Below are positions 1 through 11,968 of a stretch of 64,000 bases of DNA, in pieces. The position numbers and the translations under genes are program-made. Each line of letters begins with the position of its first letter. Within the stretch, counting starts at the first letter, position 1. A model generated the notes under the pieces. That model ran no database searches, was not told the origin of the DNA, and was given only the letters and a program-made list of their open reading frames with translations. This DNA is from Nageia nagi (Eukaryota; Pinophyta): assembly GCA_050084985.1 (NCBI GenBank), contig JBITNC010000001.1, positions 192,510,001 to 192,574,000 of the forward strand, given 5' to 3'.

Positions 1-1135
1 TTACAATTAATTGGCCAAATAACACCTAAAATAAGCAAAATTACTATTAATCTAGTGCTCCCATTTATCAATGGTGAAATGGGTAAAACATCATAAAAAT
101 AAGGATATTACAATCTTTATTCTTTGGATAAAGACTCTTCAACTATTGGTTGTGAGTATTTCAAATACCATGGACTTATACCACATGCAAAAACCATGGG
201 CAAATACCATGAGCTTATACCATGAAAAAATACCATGGGTTAATATCATGGACCAATACCATGGGCTAATATCATGGACCAATACCATGGGCTAATACTC
301 TTCCCTCATTGGTTAAAGATTGTAGAATATTTTCCTACATATACAAGGCATCTCCTTGAGGATTATTATTCATTTTGTGATGAAAATTTATAAGTTCAAG
401 AGTTAGAAAGCTTAGGTATTTGATATAAAAAGATTAGTATAAACATGCTTATGAAGGTTAAGAACAACATGACCTCAAGCCAAATGTTATTGTAATTACT
501 TCAAGAGTTATATCAAAGCTCTTGGTTATTTGAATTCGATATATTAGAGTTAGATTTGGTGTTACTATGCATAAGTGATATAAGAGATATTGGTGAAGAT
601 TCCCTTTTAATTCTATCAATAGACTTACTTCTTGAGATTCAATTAGGTTATGTGACCAAGTTCTTGCACTAAAGAACCTTAATGGATAATATCAAAATGA
701 AGATCAATAATGTAGAAGATTGTAAGATTAAGTCTATTCTAGTATTGGAAGTAAAATATGGACAATAGAGCTCATTTGATATCATAAAATTCAGATCTTG
801 ATAGGTGGCATCAAGAGATATTGATTACATTCATTATTTAATAATACAAAATACATGGATGAAACCTATCAAGGTTTGATAGTTATCTCATATGCATATA
901 TCTCCTTTAAATAAGTGTCATCCAAGATATAAACTACCTTTCTTAGTGCTCCTTGATCCTTACACCACATAAGGAAACAATATGTACAATAATGTAATAT
1001 GTTGACTTAGAATAACAATATCATAGATAATATCGAAAGTGCATATATTATTCTTAATTGATCTCTTATTTTAAGGCACCTAAAATAAAATATGAATTCT
1101 ATTTTAGGTGTCAACATCTACATTAAGGGGGCTGT
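1..1135. other. AT-rich segment without a gene
   Basis: No reading frame in this segment resembles a known protein. It holds the CCATGG-rich tandem repeat described separately. It ends in a purine-rich run (ATTAAGGGGGCTG, about 1124-1136) directly before a TG-starting LTR-like sequence, so the right end could be the 3' untranslated part of an older copia copy. That origin is an inference, since no RNase H or integrase remnants were seen here. Confidence 0.5.
166..299. repeat. 26-bp tandem repeat rich in CCATGG
   Basis: Two nearly identical 26-bp units start at 230 and 256 with ATACCATGGG, and a partial third starts at 282. More diverged relatives lie upstream to about 166. The core CCATGG is palindromic and alternates with ATCATGG. 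The frame across it is open only because the repeat lacks stops; the peptide is a shadow of the repeat. Confidence 0.8.
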
Positions 1136-1710
1136 GTTGAAGCATTTAATGTGACCTTGGGTATGCAACATTCTTAGTTATTAGTTAAACTAATAAGAGT
1201 AATTATTATTATTGTAGATACTTTAGTTAAATGAGGATATAGTAGCCCACTTGTGCAAGTGGAGGGAAATTATTGTCCACAATATTATATGATGTTTGAT
1301 GGTTTATCCATCATATTCTTAAGGTTATACACTCTATAAATATGACCCTAGTGATTATGGGAATATATTGATTATGAGATACTTGTTGTAAGTATGATAG
1401 AGTGTACTGCATTTGTAGAATGCATATGTTGTGATAGCTTTTAAAAGATCATCATATGTGAGTATTGGTGTAATCACCATTATATTTTGTACAAGTTTTG
1501 TAAGAAAGTTGTAACTACTCCATATATTTCACTTAAAGTAATAAAATCTATAGGTTCAAAGTGATTATTTTTATGAGATAAATCTTATACTTTTACCCTT
1601 ATACATCTTATGTTCACATATGTGATTATATTCTCTCTTTGTAAAAGAAATTTACTAGTTATATATTTAAGTAGATAGTTGTGTCACGTCAATAAAGATC
1701 ACTTCATTTT
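1136..1710 (+). repeat. Probable LTR of the first copia element
   Basis: The sequence starts TGTTGAAGCA just after a purine-rich run. It has a good TATA box (CTATAAATAT, about 1334-1343) followed by a promoter-like stretch, and an AATAAA near 1540, which is the usual layout of a plant copia LTR. It lies directly upstream of the copia coding remnant. The right end is uncertain: no clear tRNA-Met primer-binding site was found before 1850, and no second copy was seen in the window. Confidence 0.45.
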
Positions 1711-1849
1711 AGTTGGGTCCTTCATCCATGCTTCATCCCTTTCCTTTTAATGGGAATAAATTTTTTTTATCATAATAAATTATGCTATAAATATACATGT
1801 GAATACCATTATTTTCATGTACTAAGAAAGGATATGGAGGAGGATACCA

Positions 1850-4795
1850 TTAGAGGATGATAGCAAAGAAATCCTTATGGAATGAGGACATCAAGGGTAA
1901 GAAACAATAGACAACACTAACAAGGAAGATGCAACTCTCCTAAAATATCTAAAATGAGAAGATCTCAAAGAAGTAAGAAGTGTGTAACATGTTACAATTA
2001 TGGTAAGATAAATTATTTTTCTTATGAATATAGCATCGAATTAAAAAAGAAAAAGTAAAGAGAATTCATCAAATGTATCCAATGGAGTAACATTAATTAT
2101 CTTCCATGCAATCAAACAAAAAAGATAGAAAAATATGGTCAAGATTGGATTATTAATTAGGGACCATCATTATACATTACAAATGGTTTAGCAACTATAG
2201 GGAATCTAATCAAGGTAATATTTATCTTCATAATAATCTCTCTTATAAAATAGTAAGTTAAGGAAATATGACAATACAACCTCTAGAAGGAAAGAAAAAA
2301 GTAATCTACAGTGCAAGGCATGTACCAATCCTTAATCATAACTTGATCTCTATAAGTCCAGTTACTAAAATTGATAATAAGTTCACAAATACTTATTGTA
2401 AAATGAGAACAAGTAATTTAATTATATGCAAAGGCTCTAGAATTGGTAGGCATTACAAGTTGAATACATATACCATATTTTAAAATCAAACTACTATTAC
2501 TTATAGAGTACCCAATGAAGATGTTGAATTATACCATCAAAGCATGAGTCACATCAATATTAATTGACTATGAGTGTTTTATACCAAGAACATGGTTTGA
2601 GAGCTTCAAGGCATAAATAATTTCCAATTTCATCCTTATAAATGTTGCATCCAAAGAGAGATGGATTAAGTCTTTTTTGCTTCAACTAAAGGTAATTCCA
2701 AAAAACCATTATTATTGATTTATTCAAATGTATGTGGACTAATGAACAATATTTACCATGGTGGTGCTAAGTACTTTATCACCTTCATTAATAATTGTTA
2801 CAAAAAAGGCATGGGAGTCTTTAGTAAATTCAAATAATTCAAGCCAATTGTGGATAATTAGAAGAGAACAAGGATAAGTTATTTTAAGTTAAACAATAGA
2901 GAGGATTATTGGTCAAATGAATTCAAATGATACTTAAAAGCTTATGGAATTGTACGATAAAATTAGACAACTCCACATACTCGTCAATTAAATGGAGTTA
3001 TTTAGGGAATGAATAGCACTTTTTCAGATAAAGTACAAAGTACACTAAAAGATAAAGTACTACCAAAATGATTTTAATCAAAAATATTTATGAAAAATGC
3101 CCACATAGTTAATAGATCACAAGTTATTGTATTGGATATTGCCTTTTCAACCATGGCTTAGAAGGAAAACTTCTATCAAGTATTTGGTTGTGATGCATTC
3201 TATAATATATATAGAAGGGTAAGAAATAAATAAAAAAGTAAAGAAAATAATTTTCATTGGATATGGATCCAATGTGAAAGGGTATATCTCAAAAGAGAAA
3301 AGTGATTTACAACTATGACATAATATTTAAAGAGAAATCATTAGAATATGTTCAACTAAAAGTGACAATGGAAATGAATCCTAAAAGGAAAAAGTGTTTA
3401 ATTATAAATATGAATTGGTTGAAGAAGATGAATCTGTTGGTGAGATAATTCCAATCTCACCACCTCAAGAGGACGTTCCCCTAAGAAGATCATAGATGGA
3501 AAGGAGAATGTATATTTAATCATAGGACTTTATAAATTTGATCATGTTGACATAAAGAAAAAAATCTTTAATTTAAAGGATGCTCTAACCATATCATAAG
3601 TTAACGATTAAAAAAATGCAATAGATGAGATAATGGTTGCATTAAGAAAAAATAGTGCATGGATCCTATCTCTAAGCTACCTCCTCAAATTAAAAATGGT
3701 AGGTTATGAATGGGTATTCAAGTGAAAGCTCATCACAAATGAAAGCATAAAAGAGGGTAAGGATAGACTAGTAGCAAAGGGTTATACTTATGTTGAAGGC
3801 CTTGATTACAAGATTTTTGCTTCTTTGACAAAATCAAATGCTATAAGAATGGTCCTTAGTATTATAGCTACAATGGATTGGAAAATAGAATAAATGGACA
3901 TATGAACAACTTTCTTGAATGTTGATCTTGAGGAGGATATCTAAATGGAGAAATTAGAAGGATTTGCATTTAAAGATTCAAAGTTGGTTTGCAAATTGAG
4001 GAAGGTCATTTATGGCCTAAAATAATCCCTAATGATTCAATACCAAAAGCTTGATAGTTTCCTACTATCATATGGTTTCCAACATAGCATGTTAGATCCT
4101 TGTATCTTCTACAAATTTGATACTAGCATTGTATGTTGATAACATTATTGTAACAAGCAACAAGTAGAAGATAATGGAGCTAAATAATCTTTTATCATCT
4201 TGTTTTGAGATGAAGGATCTTGGTCCTACTCACTACTTATTGGGGATTAAGATTGTAAGAGACATGAAGAAGAAGATGCTTTAGCTTTGTCAAGCGAAGT
4301 ATATTGAAGCAATCTTAAAACAGTTCAAGATGGATGGATGTAACCCTATCACTACACCTATTGCCATAGATCATAAGCTCAACAAAGAACAATGTTTTTA
4401 AAATGATGAAGAAATGAATGCAATGAAGAGATTTCCTTGTATTAGTGCACTTGGAAACTTGATGTATCTCATAATATTTATTCAACCAGCTAGTAGGAGC
4501 CTTGAGTAAGTTCGTGGCTAATCTACGAAAGATATCATAAATTGCATTAAAAAAATATCATTCTATTTTCAAAGAACTAAATAATTTACATTATTTTATG
4601 GAGAAGAACAACCTCACTTGAAGCTTAAAGCATTTGTTGATGTAGATTGAGCTGAACAAGTTAAGAAAGAAAGTTGAGAACTACTTTTCTATTTGAAATT
4701 AACAATAATACTATATTCAACAAAATAAATGATAATCAATAGTAACTCTATCTAGCACTAAAACCTGTAAAGAAGCAGAAAGGTTGAAAAGACTT
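1850..4795 (+). pseudogene. Ty1/copia polyprotein remnant, 3'-truncated
   Basis: This is a heavily decayed Gag-Pol in the order expected of Ty1/copia. A zinc-knuckle remnant lies near 1978-2030 (CVTCYNYGK, with the later His and Cys lost). A protease/pre-integrase segment lies at 2268-2560 (ARHVPILNHNLISI, then YHQSMSHIN). Integrase remnants follow at about 2700-3300. Reverse transcriptase runs from about 3690 to 4400, including a MDI-TTFLNVDLEEDI segment, YVDN in place of the catalytic YVDD, and HYLLGIKIV. RNase H pieces end with VTLSSTK and KEAERLKRLL near 4795. Many frameshifts and stops exclude activity. Homology stops within RNase H, and no 3' LTR follows before the host gene at 5003, so the element's 3' end is missing. 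Confidence 0.85.
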
Positions 4796-5002
4796 TTAAT
4801 TGCGCATGCTACTGTCACACTTGACCAAGAGAGTTGTTCAGACGCTTGGGTAATTTTTAAGAATGATAAAACCAAGCAGCAAGATACAGGAAATTCAGAG
4901 ATTTTTAGTAATTATTTTTTTGTGCTAAGGGGTGTTAGCATAAAGAATGGTTAAAACAATCAAAAGGTCTTCCCAATTAGTTGGTTTAATGCCGAAATAA
5001 AA

Positions 5003-5553
5003 TTAAATGATAGGAGAGGTTAGAGCAGGCGCAGTACCATTTCTAGATTCTCGTTCAGTATTCTCCGCAAGCCATTCTCCTGCCTCCCTTAGCTTCCTTT
5101 CCAACTTTCCTTCTTCGGATAACGAAAACAGTGGCTCTTGCTTCTCTTCAATCGACTCCACAACTTCATCGGCCTCTTTGCCCCTGCATCAGCAACAACC
5201 ATGTTATGCATACATTAATAGTACCAGATATCCAAACAAAAATGAGTTCTCAAAACCAACTCAAAAGATATTGTCACTGCATACCTCGAGGAGGATTGAG
5301 ATGGGGATGAATCTCCAATGCCAATTGCCCTTTCTATATCTACCCTTGTCGGCCTTTTGGGCGTACTATCTCTCCTTCTTTGTCTTTCACTTACAGATTT
5401 TGCTCTGACAGGAATTCTCTTCTTTTTGCTATGGAAAGAGAATGGGGAGGTTAAAAGTCTGCTAAGGCGAGGCTGGTTCAGAGAAAGAGAAGGTGTGGAA
5501 GAGGCAAGTGGAAATGGACGGGGAAGGAGCAGGATGTCCATCTGGCTAGCCAT
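5003..5553 (-). CDS. Plastid-targeted CRR3-like protein (NDH complex factor), two exons
   Basis: This is the only convincing host gene. Exon 1 is 5285-5553; its ATG sits in a good plant context (CCCATGGCT). A 101-bp GT-AG intron (5184-5284) follows, starting GTATGC and ending TTGCTGATGCAG. Exon 2 is 5003-5183. Read to the TAA at 5003-5005, the spliced frame is exactly 150 codons (149 aa). The first 50 residues or so are rich in Ser, Leu, Pro, Arg and Lys and lack acidic residues apart from one Asp, like a chloroplast transit peptide. IERAIG (73-78) and KLREAGEWLAENTE (120-133) resemble, from memory, CRR3, a small chloroplast protein needed for NDH-complex accumulation. CRR3 proteins end in a hydrophobic membrane segment, which is absent here. 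A possible donor (ATG|GTACTG, 5038/5037) could lead to another exon, or the gene may be truncated. GC content is clearly higher than in the surroundings. A TATA-like TTTATATTG lies about 85-90 bp upstream. Confidence 0.6.
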
Positions 5554-5656
5554 GGGAGCTATGCAAGCCCCAAATTATTGTTTCTTATGTCTGTGTTGTT
5601 CTTTTGTCGTCCATTCAAAAAAATCTTCAATCAATCAATATAAATTCTATAGATAA

Positions 5657-8600
5657 TTAAAATGTTTTATCTTTGGCTTCACTGAGTCACTATGTTTCTA
5701 TATCTAATTTCTATGTTTGTGTATAATTTGTTTTTATTATTAATGAAATAAGTTAGTGTTTTGTGTAAAATTAATTTAATTTCGGACGAAATTTGATTTT
5801 ATTAAATAAGGAGTGTTTTGGTAGAAAATCTTAGTGAAATATCATATTAAAAATATAATAAATGGTACTTTACATAGAAAATTATGATAATTGGTTATTT
5901 ATATATTGTGAATAGAAGATTGTAAGTGTGGATTTTATATGTTGAATTTAATCATAGCAAAGATGTGATAAGTTGTAGTATAATCTACGAAATTGTACCA
6001 TAGTTTTCTTTGTTGTTTTTGAAGACATGTGCCCTCCTTTACAACCTATAGTTTAACTTCCCAAATGAGGATTAGTAATACACACTTGCCTAGTTTACTT
6101 TAAATGAATGAACTTTTATAATACAAGGATCAAGTACTCATACAATATATTGATGTTTGAAGAATGAAATTGTTGAATTGTATAAATGAAGGAAAGAATC
6201 ATTATTGATGCTTGATAATATTTGATGATGTTTTAAAATGCTTGATCATTAAGAATATGATAATTAATAATTTAGAACAAGGGTATGCATTTCTGCATAA
6301 ATGAAATTATAAAAATTGTAAATGATAATGTTAAATTATCAAAATTAGATCTTTTCTTATGCTAAATGGATAATTATGAAAAAAATGGGCATTTAAACTA
6401 TTTAAATTAGCAAAATGTGTAATTCTATTTTTATACATTTTGCCCTTCATAAAGCATGGCTTGCAACCAAAGTAGAGCCCAAGTTGTTTTTTATAAATAA
6501 AAGGATGTAACAACAATGATATTAAAATATCCATGATATGCTCTTAAAAAATAATGTGGAATAAGAAAATAAGTTGTAACAAATATATATCAATATCATA
6601 AAAATATGCTATTCGTGAAACCATATAGCATATAATATATATTATGACCATGTAAACTTGATAGTTTTCTCTAGTTTGATAATTATCTTGGATCAATATT
6701 CATCATCCAAGTAAGTAAGATGAAGGGATTTTAATTTTGAAGTATCAATGTGGTGATGTTTGACCATGCTTTTATACCCAAATTTATTGAAATGAGATGA
6801 GATATGTGCAAGAAACAATAGTCATAATACTTAAAAGGATGTGTATACATTTATTTATAAAAAATCTATACAAAACAAATTATAGCATAATTTTTTCCAA
6901 CATTATTTTTCATATTTTTTCATGCATATTATAAAAATTTAGTTCATGAATCAATTTTAGTAAACCCTACTGCAATTTTCATTCAAAAATAAAATTATAA
7001 ATTTCTATAGAAATTAAGATATCATGATTCATTATCTCTCGCTCTAGGATATGAGTGAATAAATTATTTAAAGAGCATAGAGCTAAAAGTGATAAAGTTA
7101 GAAAAATAACATATGACAATTGAAATCACTAAAAATAATAGATCAAAAAAGATAGACAAGTTAGATGTAATCCCTTTTAGTTATATATGCATGATGTTCA
7201 TGGATTTTTGGGATACCCTACTTTCAAAGGTGGCAAGCTTATATGCCCCGTAATCAAACATTTTTATGATGATGTCAGGGTCAAGTCAATTAGTATCAAT
7301 TTTACTCTTCTTTTCTTAATCTACATTGGTATTCTTCTAGTTTCATTTAAATATCAATTTTGTAACTTGGAATTCTCTTATTTGGACTTTCTTATTGTAG
7401 TCCCTCAAATCCTCTCATGGTATGCCCTCAAGTGTTCAATGATGGTGATTCTTCTCCTATCAATTACATAAGGTTATTGTAACTTTTCTCATCTCATGGG
7501 TTCATTTGAAATGATACCCTTGATTCAAAATCTTAACAAAGGACCTTTCACATTCAAACACATGATTGCTTCTTGACCATAGTCCAATGAATAAGAAGTT
7601 ACCTTATAGGGGGTTTAAGAAACTATATTATAATCACATAATGTTATATATAACTAAATTTATTAATTATTACCATGCGTATTATATATTTTTCAAGAGT
7701 ATTGATCAATGTATTATTTATAATTTTTTCTTGATTATTTCTTTGTGGATTGTAAGGAATTGACATTTTAATTGAATATACAATTTATTATAAAGAAAAG
7801 AAAACCATTTTTGAAATTTTTGAAATTTGTCTCTATATCTATGATAAGAATAGATCATAAATGGAACTATATGATATTGTGACTAGTTATAAATTTAAAT
7901 ATAAATTGTACTTATGCTATATGTGTCATCACGATCCATTTGGTAAATTATTTGACAATTTTTAATTGTTATGGAAATTATCAAGAATGTAGCTAGTAGG
8001 ATCCAATTTACCTTTCTAAAGTAATGTTGAGAGATGATTAAGAATACAATTAACAATGGAAGCATAATAAATATGCTAATTTATATTAATAAAAATTATT
8101 TGAGTACATATATAGATATTTTTACTCATATGTTTAATCATTAGATTTGGAGATTCTCTAGATATAGCTTGGTGATTCTCTTTTCTTATTTATGCTTCCC
8201 AAATTGTATCACTTTTGATTCATGTATTCATATCACATCCTATGTTATATTTTATTCTTATAATCACTTTAATATTTATATATAAACATTATTTGGATGA
8301 GTTGTGATGATTCATCCCTTTAGTGATTCACTAGTTAACAATATTTTATACATTTGTTATTACTTTTTAAAGTGTGATGATCCTTTGGTAATTACACTAG
8401 TAAATAGGATTTATTTTGGAATTATTCTAACATTCTTCCAGCCTTTAATCAAATAATCATCCTCTATACTTCATTTACTAATCATCATCGATAATTTTCT
8501 TTCATTATTCTATTTTCAAGTTTCATCTAGTAGTATTTTTTTCCAATGCATCTTTTTAAAGAGTGTTTTCATAATTTAGAACCTATATTTTCATTCATTA

Positions 8601-9913
8601 TAAAATTCAAATAATTTATAATAATATAAAAAACCTTTATTTTCACTCACCAATAAGTATAATATACAATCTTCTCCTATTAACTAGTAGGTATCATTGA
8701 ATAGAATGGGGTATTAGAAGTGGAAGCTATAGATTGTAATGGTGTAGGAAGATAAGATCAACAATGAGTGGATATTTTTGAAAAATAATTACCATTATTA
8801 AATCCATACAAAAATCTATGTAGTGTTATGTCAATGTGTAGGAGTCATTAGAAGCTCAAAAAGAATTAAGACTTTGTTGAGCTTCAACTTATGTATCTAT
8901 ATTAGATTAATAATAAAAAAAAAAAGATTATATTTGATTGATCCATCTTTTTGTGTTTCTTTTAGATGAGTTGGAAAGACTTAGCTTGGTTTTCTTAAAT
9001 ATTGTTGAAAGTTAAATTTAAATTTTTGTTGGTTTTCATTAAGTTCTATTGAGCAATATTTATTTTTACTTACATTCATGCCATGTCATTATCAATAGAA
9101 AATAAAAATTTATTTATGTAGTGACTCATGCTAAGAATAATTTTCAAGTATTGAATTACAACATTATAAATAATTAAAATATGTATGTATAATGGTGATT
9201 TTGGTCACTAACTAACTTGCCACCCACTAAGTTATTATTGTTCATACTTTTAGATCACTACTAATTTGATAATATGGTTTCTTATTAATTTATTTATAAC
9301 TCCTATACTTTGGTCAAAATTATATTTTGTGGTATCTAATTTGATGTGGATGGTTTTTTTTGTAACTCCAAAGGAATCTTAATTATTAATTTTATATAGC
9401 CATTAACCTCCCTATATCAAATTAATAACTTTTTCTAGATATTGGTCTTAAAAATCTAGTTCAAAAGAATCTAATATTCAATAGGTATATTATTAGGATC
9501 TAAAATAAGAGTGTCATCCTAAATGGTAACAACCTCCTTAGTTAAGATAAATTGATTCGATTGAGGAATCTATGTACTAAGAGCCTAATTTTTCAAAGCT
9601 CATGCTAATGTCTTCTTGGTGTATAACAATCTAGCTTAAGAAACATTGAGAGAGGTGGTGGTGATTAGAAAAGATATTAGAAGAGAATGTGTAGTATTTA
9701 TTAACTATATTGGTGTAAAGGTTGCAAATATAATATTTAAATCAATATTTATAATTAGACTATCATTTTAAATAAATGAGAAAAGTTATGAAAAAATTAT
9801 GGAAGAAGAAAAAAATTATTTTGTACCTAAATAAATAAACTCCTAATAAATTATATATCAATTCTAAGTATGGATGTATTGGTATCAGATATTATTATAT
9901 AATAACTTTAACA
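5657..9913. other. AT-rich intergenic DNA, no recognisable gene
   Basis: Mostly A/T-rich sequence with frequent stops in all frames. The 94-codon open frame at 7187-7471 on the plus strand has a somewhat richer start and a hydrophobic second half, but I recognise no family and see no splice or promoter context, so I do not call it a gene. The first 200-300 bp (to about 5900) is the likely promoter region of the minus-strand gene ending at 5553. Confidence 0.6.
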
Positions 9914-10714
9914 ACCTCTTATTTTATCTAGGCAAATGGATAAAATGAGAAAAATATCCTAAGGTTTCAAAGAAAAGGTGTAAGTTGGTATTTGAAATGT
10001 CCTCTTAAGTGCAATGCTTTTACATAAGGAGATAATCAGTAATGTCATGGTGTAACATTAGAAACTTTGCTTCTGATTGTACTAATGTTATTTGGTCTTA
10101 TAGGGCTCAATTTGGGTAAACTATAATGGATTGTATTGTAAAATAATTACTTTCATCTTTTTAAGTACATAAACCATTTTGATACAAGATGGTTATTAAA
10201 ATATTCAAATAATTAAATTGAATATTTTATTACCAATACTTAAGATGATAATCAAAATGTTGATTAATATATTTAAATGTTAATTTAAATATTGTTAGAC
10301 TATTGAAGCCAATTGAAGGTCTTTAGTATTTAATTATTTAATAAATGACCTTATTATAATTTCAATACTAGTGAAGAAAAGGTCACTTATTTTTTATTAA
10401 TGATTTTACATTTTCTTAAGTATTACTTTTTTGGGAAATACTTTTGGATTACTATTATAATGAGAACTTTAAATAGTCATTTATGGAAAGAAATACTTTA
10501 AAATATGTGAACATTATTGATACTTTTGCATTTGAGTTTTCTATCTAACAGTTGAGTGAGGGAATGATGGTGAAGTGGTAATAGACTGAAAGTAGTGTAT
10601 ATTACATGGAATGGCTACTAAGTTAATTATTTGGAGATGTGAGTTTTTCTCCTTTAATGAAGACCATGCACATGAGTGAAGGAAATTATTTTGTTATCCA
10701 CTCCCATATTGTCT
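9914..10714 (+). repeat. Composite-repeat block R, copy 1
   Basis: About 800 bp that matches 24948-25736 in the same direction with many substitutions and small indels. Both copies start near TTTATCTAGG and end near CCACTCCCA(T/C)A. Both contain the identical stretch GACTATTGAAGCCAATTGAA. No coding capacity is visible. In both places block R comes first, then a cargo segment, then block A. Confidence 0.8.
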
Positions 10715-10779
10715 CATATTTCTCATTATGATCTCCTTTTATGGTAATTGCTTCGAATAATATCTTGTTATGAAAAGCT

Positions 10780-11243
10780 CTAGATTTTTAGAATTGGGAT
10801 TGCCTTGACCCTTCTCTTTGTTGGAGTTGGAATGCTTACCATTTTAACTAGTTCTTTCACCTCCACTCTTTGATTCCTAGCACATTTATGCACCTTATTG
10901 GTTGTTTCTTCAATGAGAGATTGAATTTCCTACTTAGAGATTTTAGGTAGGCTTGAGTTACAGGAGTCATCATCCTCCTCATTTGTCTCCTTCCAAATCC
11001 TCTTTTTCTTCTTTTTCATTCTCTTTTTTATCTTCCTCATCTACAAGTACCTTCTGAGACCTTGTTCTCCTATCCATTCCCCTCTATCATCTTCCACCAC
11101 CTCAAATTTTGGGTTAGAAGCTCCTGTTCTTCTATTCTTAACACCCCATCTATCCCAAATCACAAGCAATATGTCATCTATTTTATCTTCCTTCATGGAT
11201 TCAAGGGAATGATGACTACCCTCTTCATTTGAATTATCATCTA
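10780..11243 (-). pseudogene. 3' half of a split unidentified reading frame (cargo of copy 1)
   Basis: This minus-strand frame continues the one at 20101-20425; an LTR element inserted between them. It is hydrophilic, with acidic and Lys/Arg-rich stretches (for example KKRMKKKKKR) and an acidic EEDDD cluster. It has in-frame TAG codons at 11041-11043 and once further on, and ends with TAG at 10780-10782. Because the frame continues past the internal TAGs without a shift, they look like later CAG or TGG changes. I do not recognise the family. It may be a transposon-borne ORF rather than a host gene. Confidence 0.5.
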
Positions 11244-11954
11244 TGTATTTTTATAAATTATGCAAAATACAAATATACATAATAAATAAATAGATCTACA
11301 ATATAAGAAGAATAGATATATACACTATATCAAGTACAACAAATATGCATGAAATATGTGAACCTGATACGAAGTGGATGTACAATCCTCAACAAAAAAT
11401 ATCAATTGATATTTAAAGGATTGGAATCAAATTTGTGATGAGTTTGAAATAGATCTTCATGTACATGAAACAACAGCTCAACCACCAAAATTTGGAAGCC
11501 CCAATCTAGCATACACATACCATTGACGATGTAGAATTATAATGTGCACCAAAGATAGAAAGTTTTAGAGCTTAGAGTGTAAAAATTTCTTATAATAGAT
11601 TATATCAAAATACACCATAGCTTGATGAAGATTACCATAGAGAACCACCTATCAGATATGTTATCATATCAAAGAGTTTTGATATGTGGAGGTTAGCCTA
11701 TTCCACTCACATATATATCCTATAAGGACTTAAAAAGGAGTGAAAGCTAACCTCTAGCAATAATATAAACTGTGTTATATTCAAGATACTTTAAAATATA
11801 ACCCATGATAAATAATATAGCACTTAATATAACACATGGCATTGTATTGTAATATAAATTTATATTGATATTTGTAATAATATTACAATTAGACTTTTAA
11901 CAAGTATAAATATGATTTATTAAATAAATAATAAATCATTTTTAGGCATCTACA
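11244..11954 (-). repeat. 3' LTR of the Gag/PMD element
   Basis: 711 bp, matching 19386-20100 over its whole length with scattered substitutions. On the plus strand it starts TGTATTTTTA and ends GGCATCTACA, giving TGTA...TACA termini. The purine tract of the element sits immediately inside it. Confidence 0.85.
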
Positions 11955-11968
11955 TTTTTCCCCTCTTT
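11955..11968 (-). promoter_or_regulatory. Polypurine tract of the Gag/PMD element
   Basis: On the minus strand this reads AAAGAGGGGAAAAA and directly precedes the TGTAGATGCC start of the 3' LTR, the position where plus-strand DNA synthesis is primed in LTR retrotransposons. Confidence 0.8.

Noticed and set aside
4745-4765. Possible third exon of the CRR3-like gene after a TTCTTTACAG acceptor on the minus strand
   Set aside because: The acceptor looks good, but the phase from the donor at 5037 gives only a few codons before a stop, and the sequence beyond is copia RNase H. No hydrophobic helix is encoded.
5007-5656. Plus-strand open frames of 133 and 112 codons over the host gene
   Set aside because: They are antisense to the two-exon minus-strand gene, whose splice sites, transit-like start and family motifs explain the lack of stops.
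7187-7471. 94-codon plus-strand open frame
   Set aside because: No family resemblance, hydrophobic A/T-driven composition, no promoter or splice evidence.
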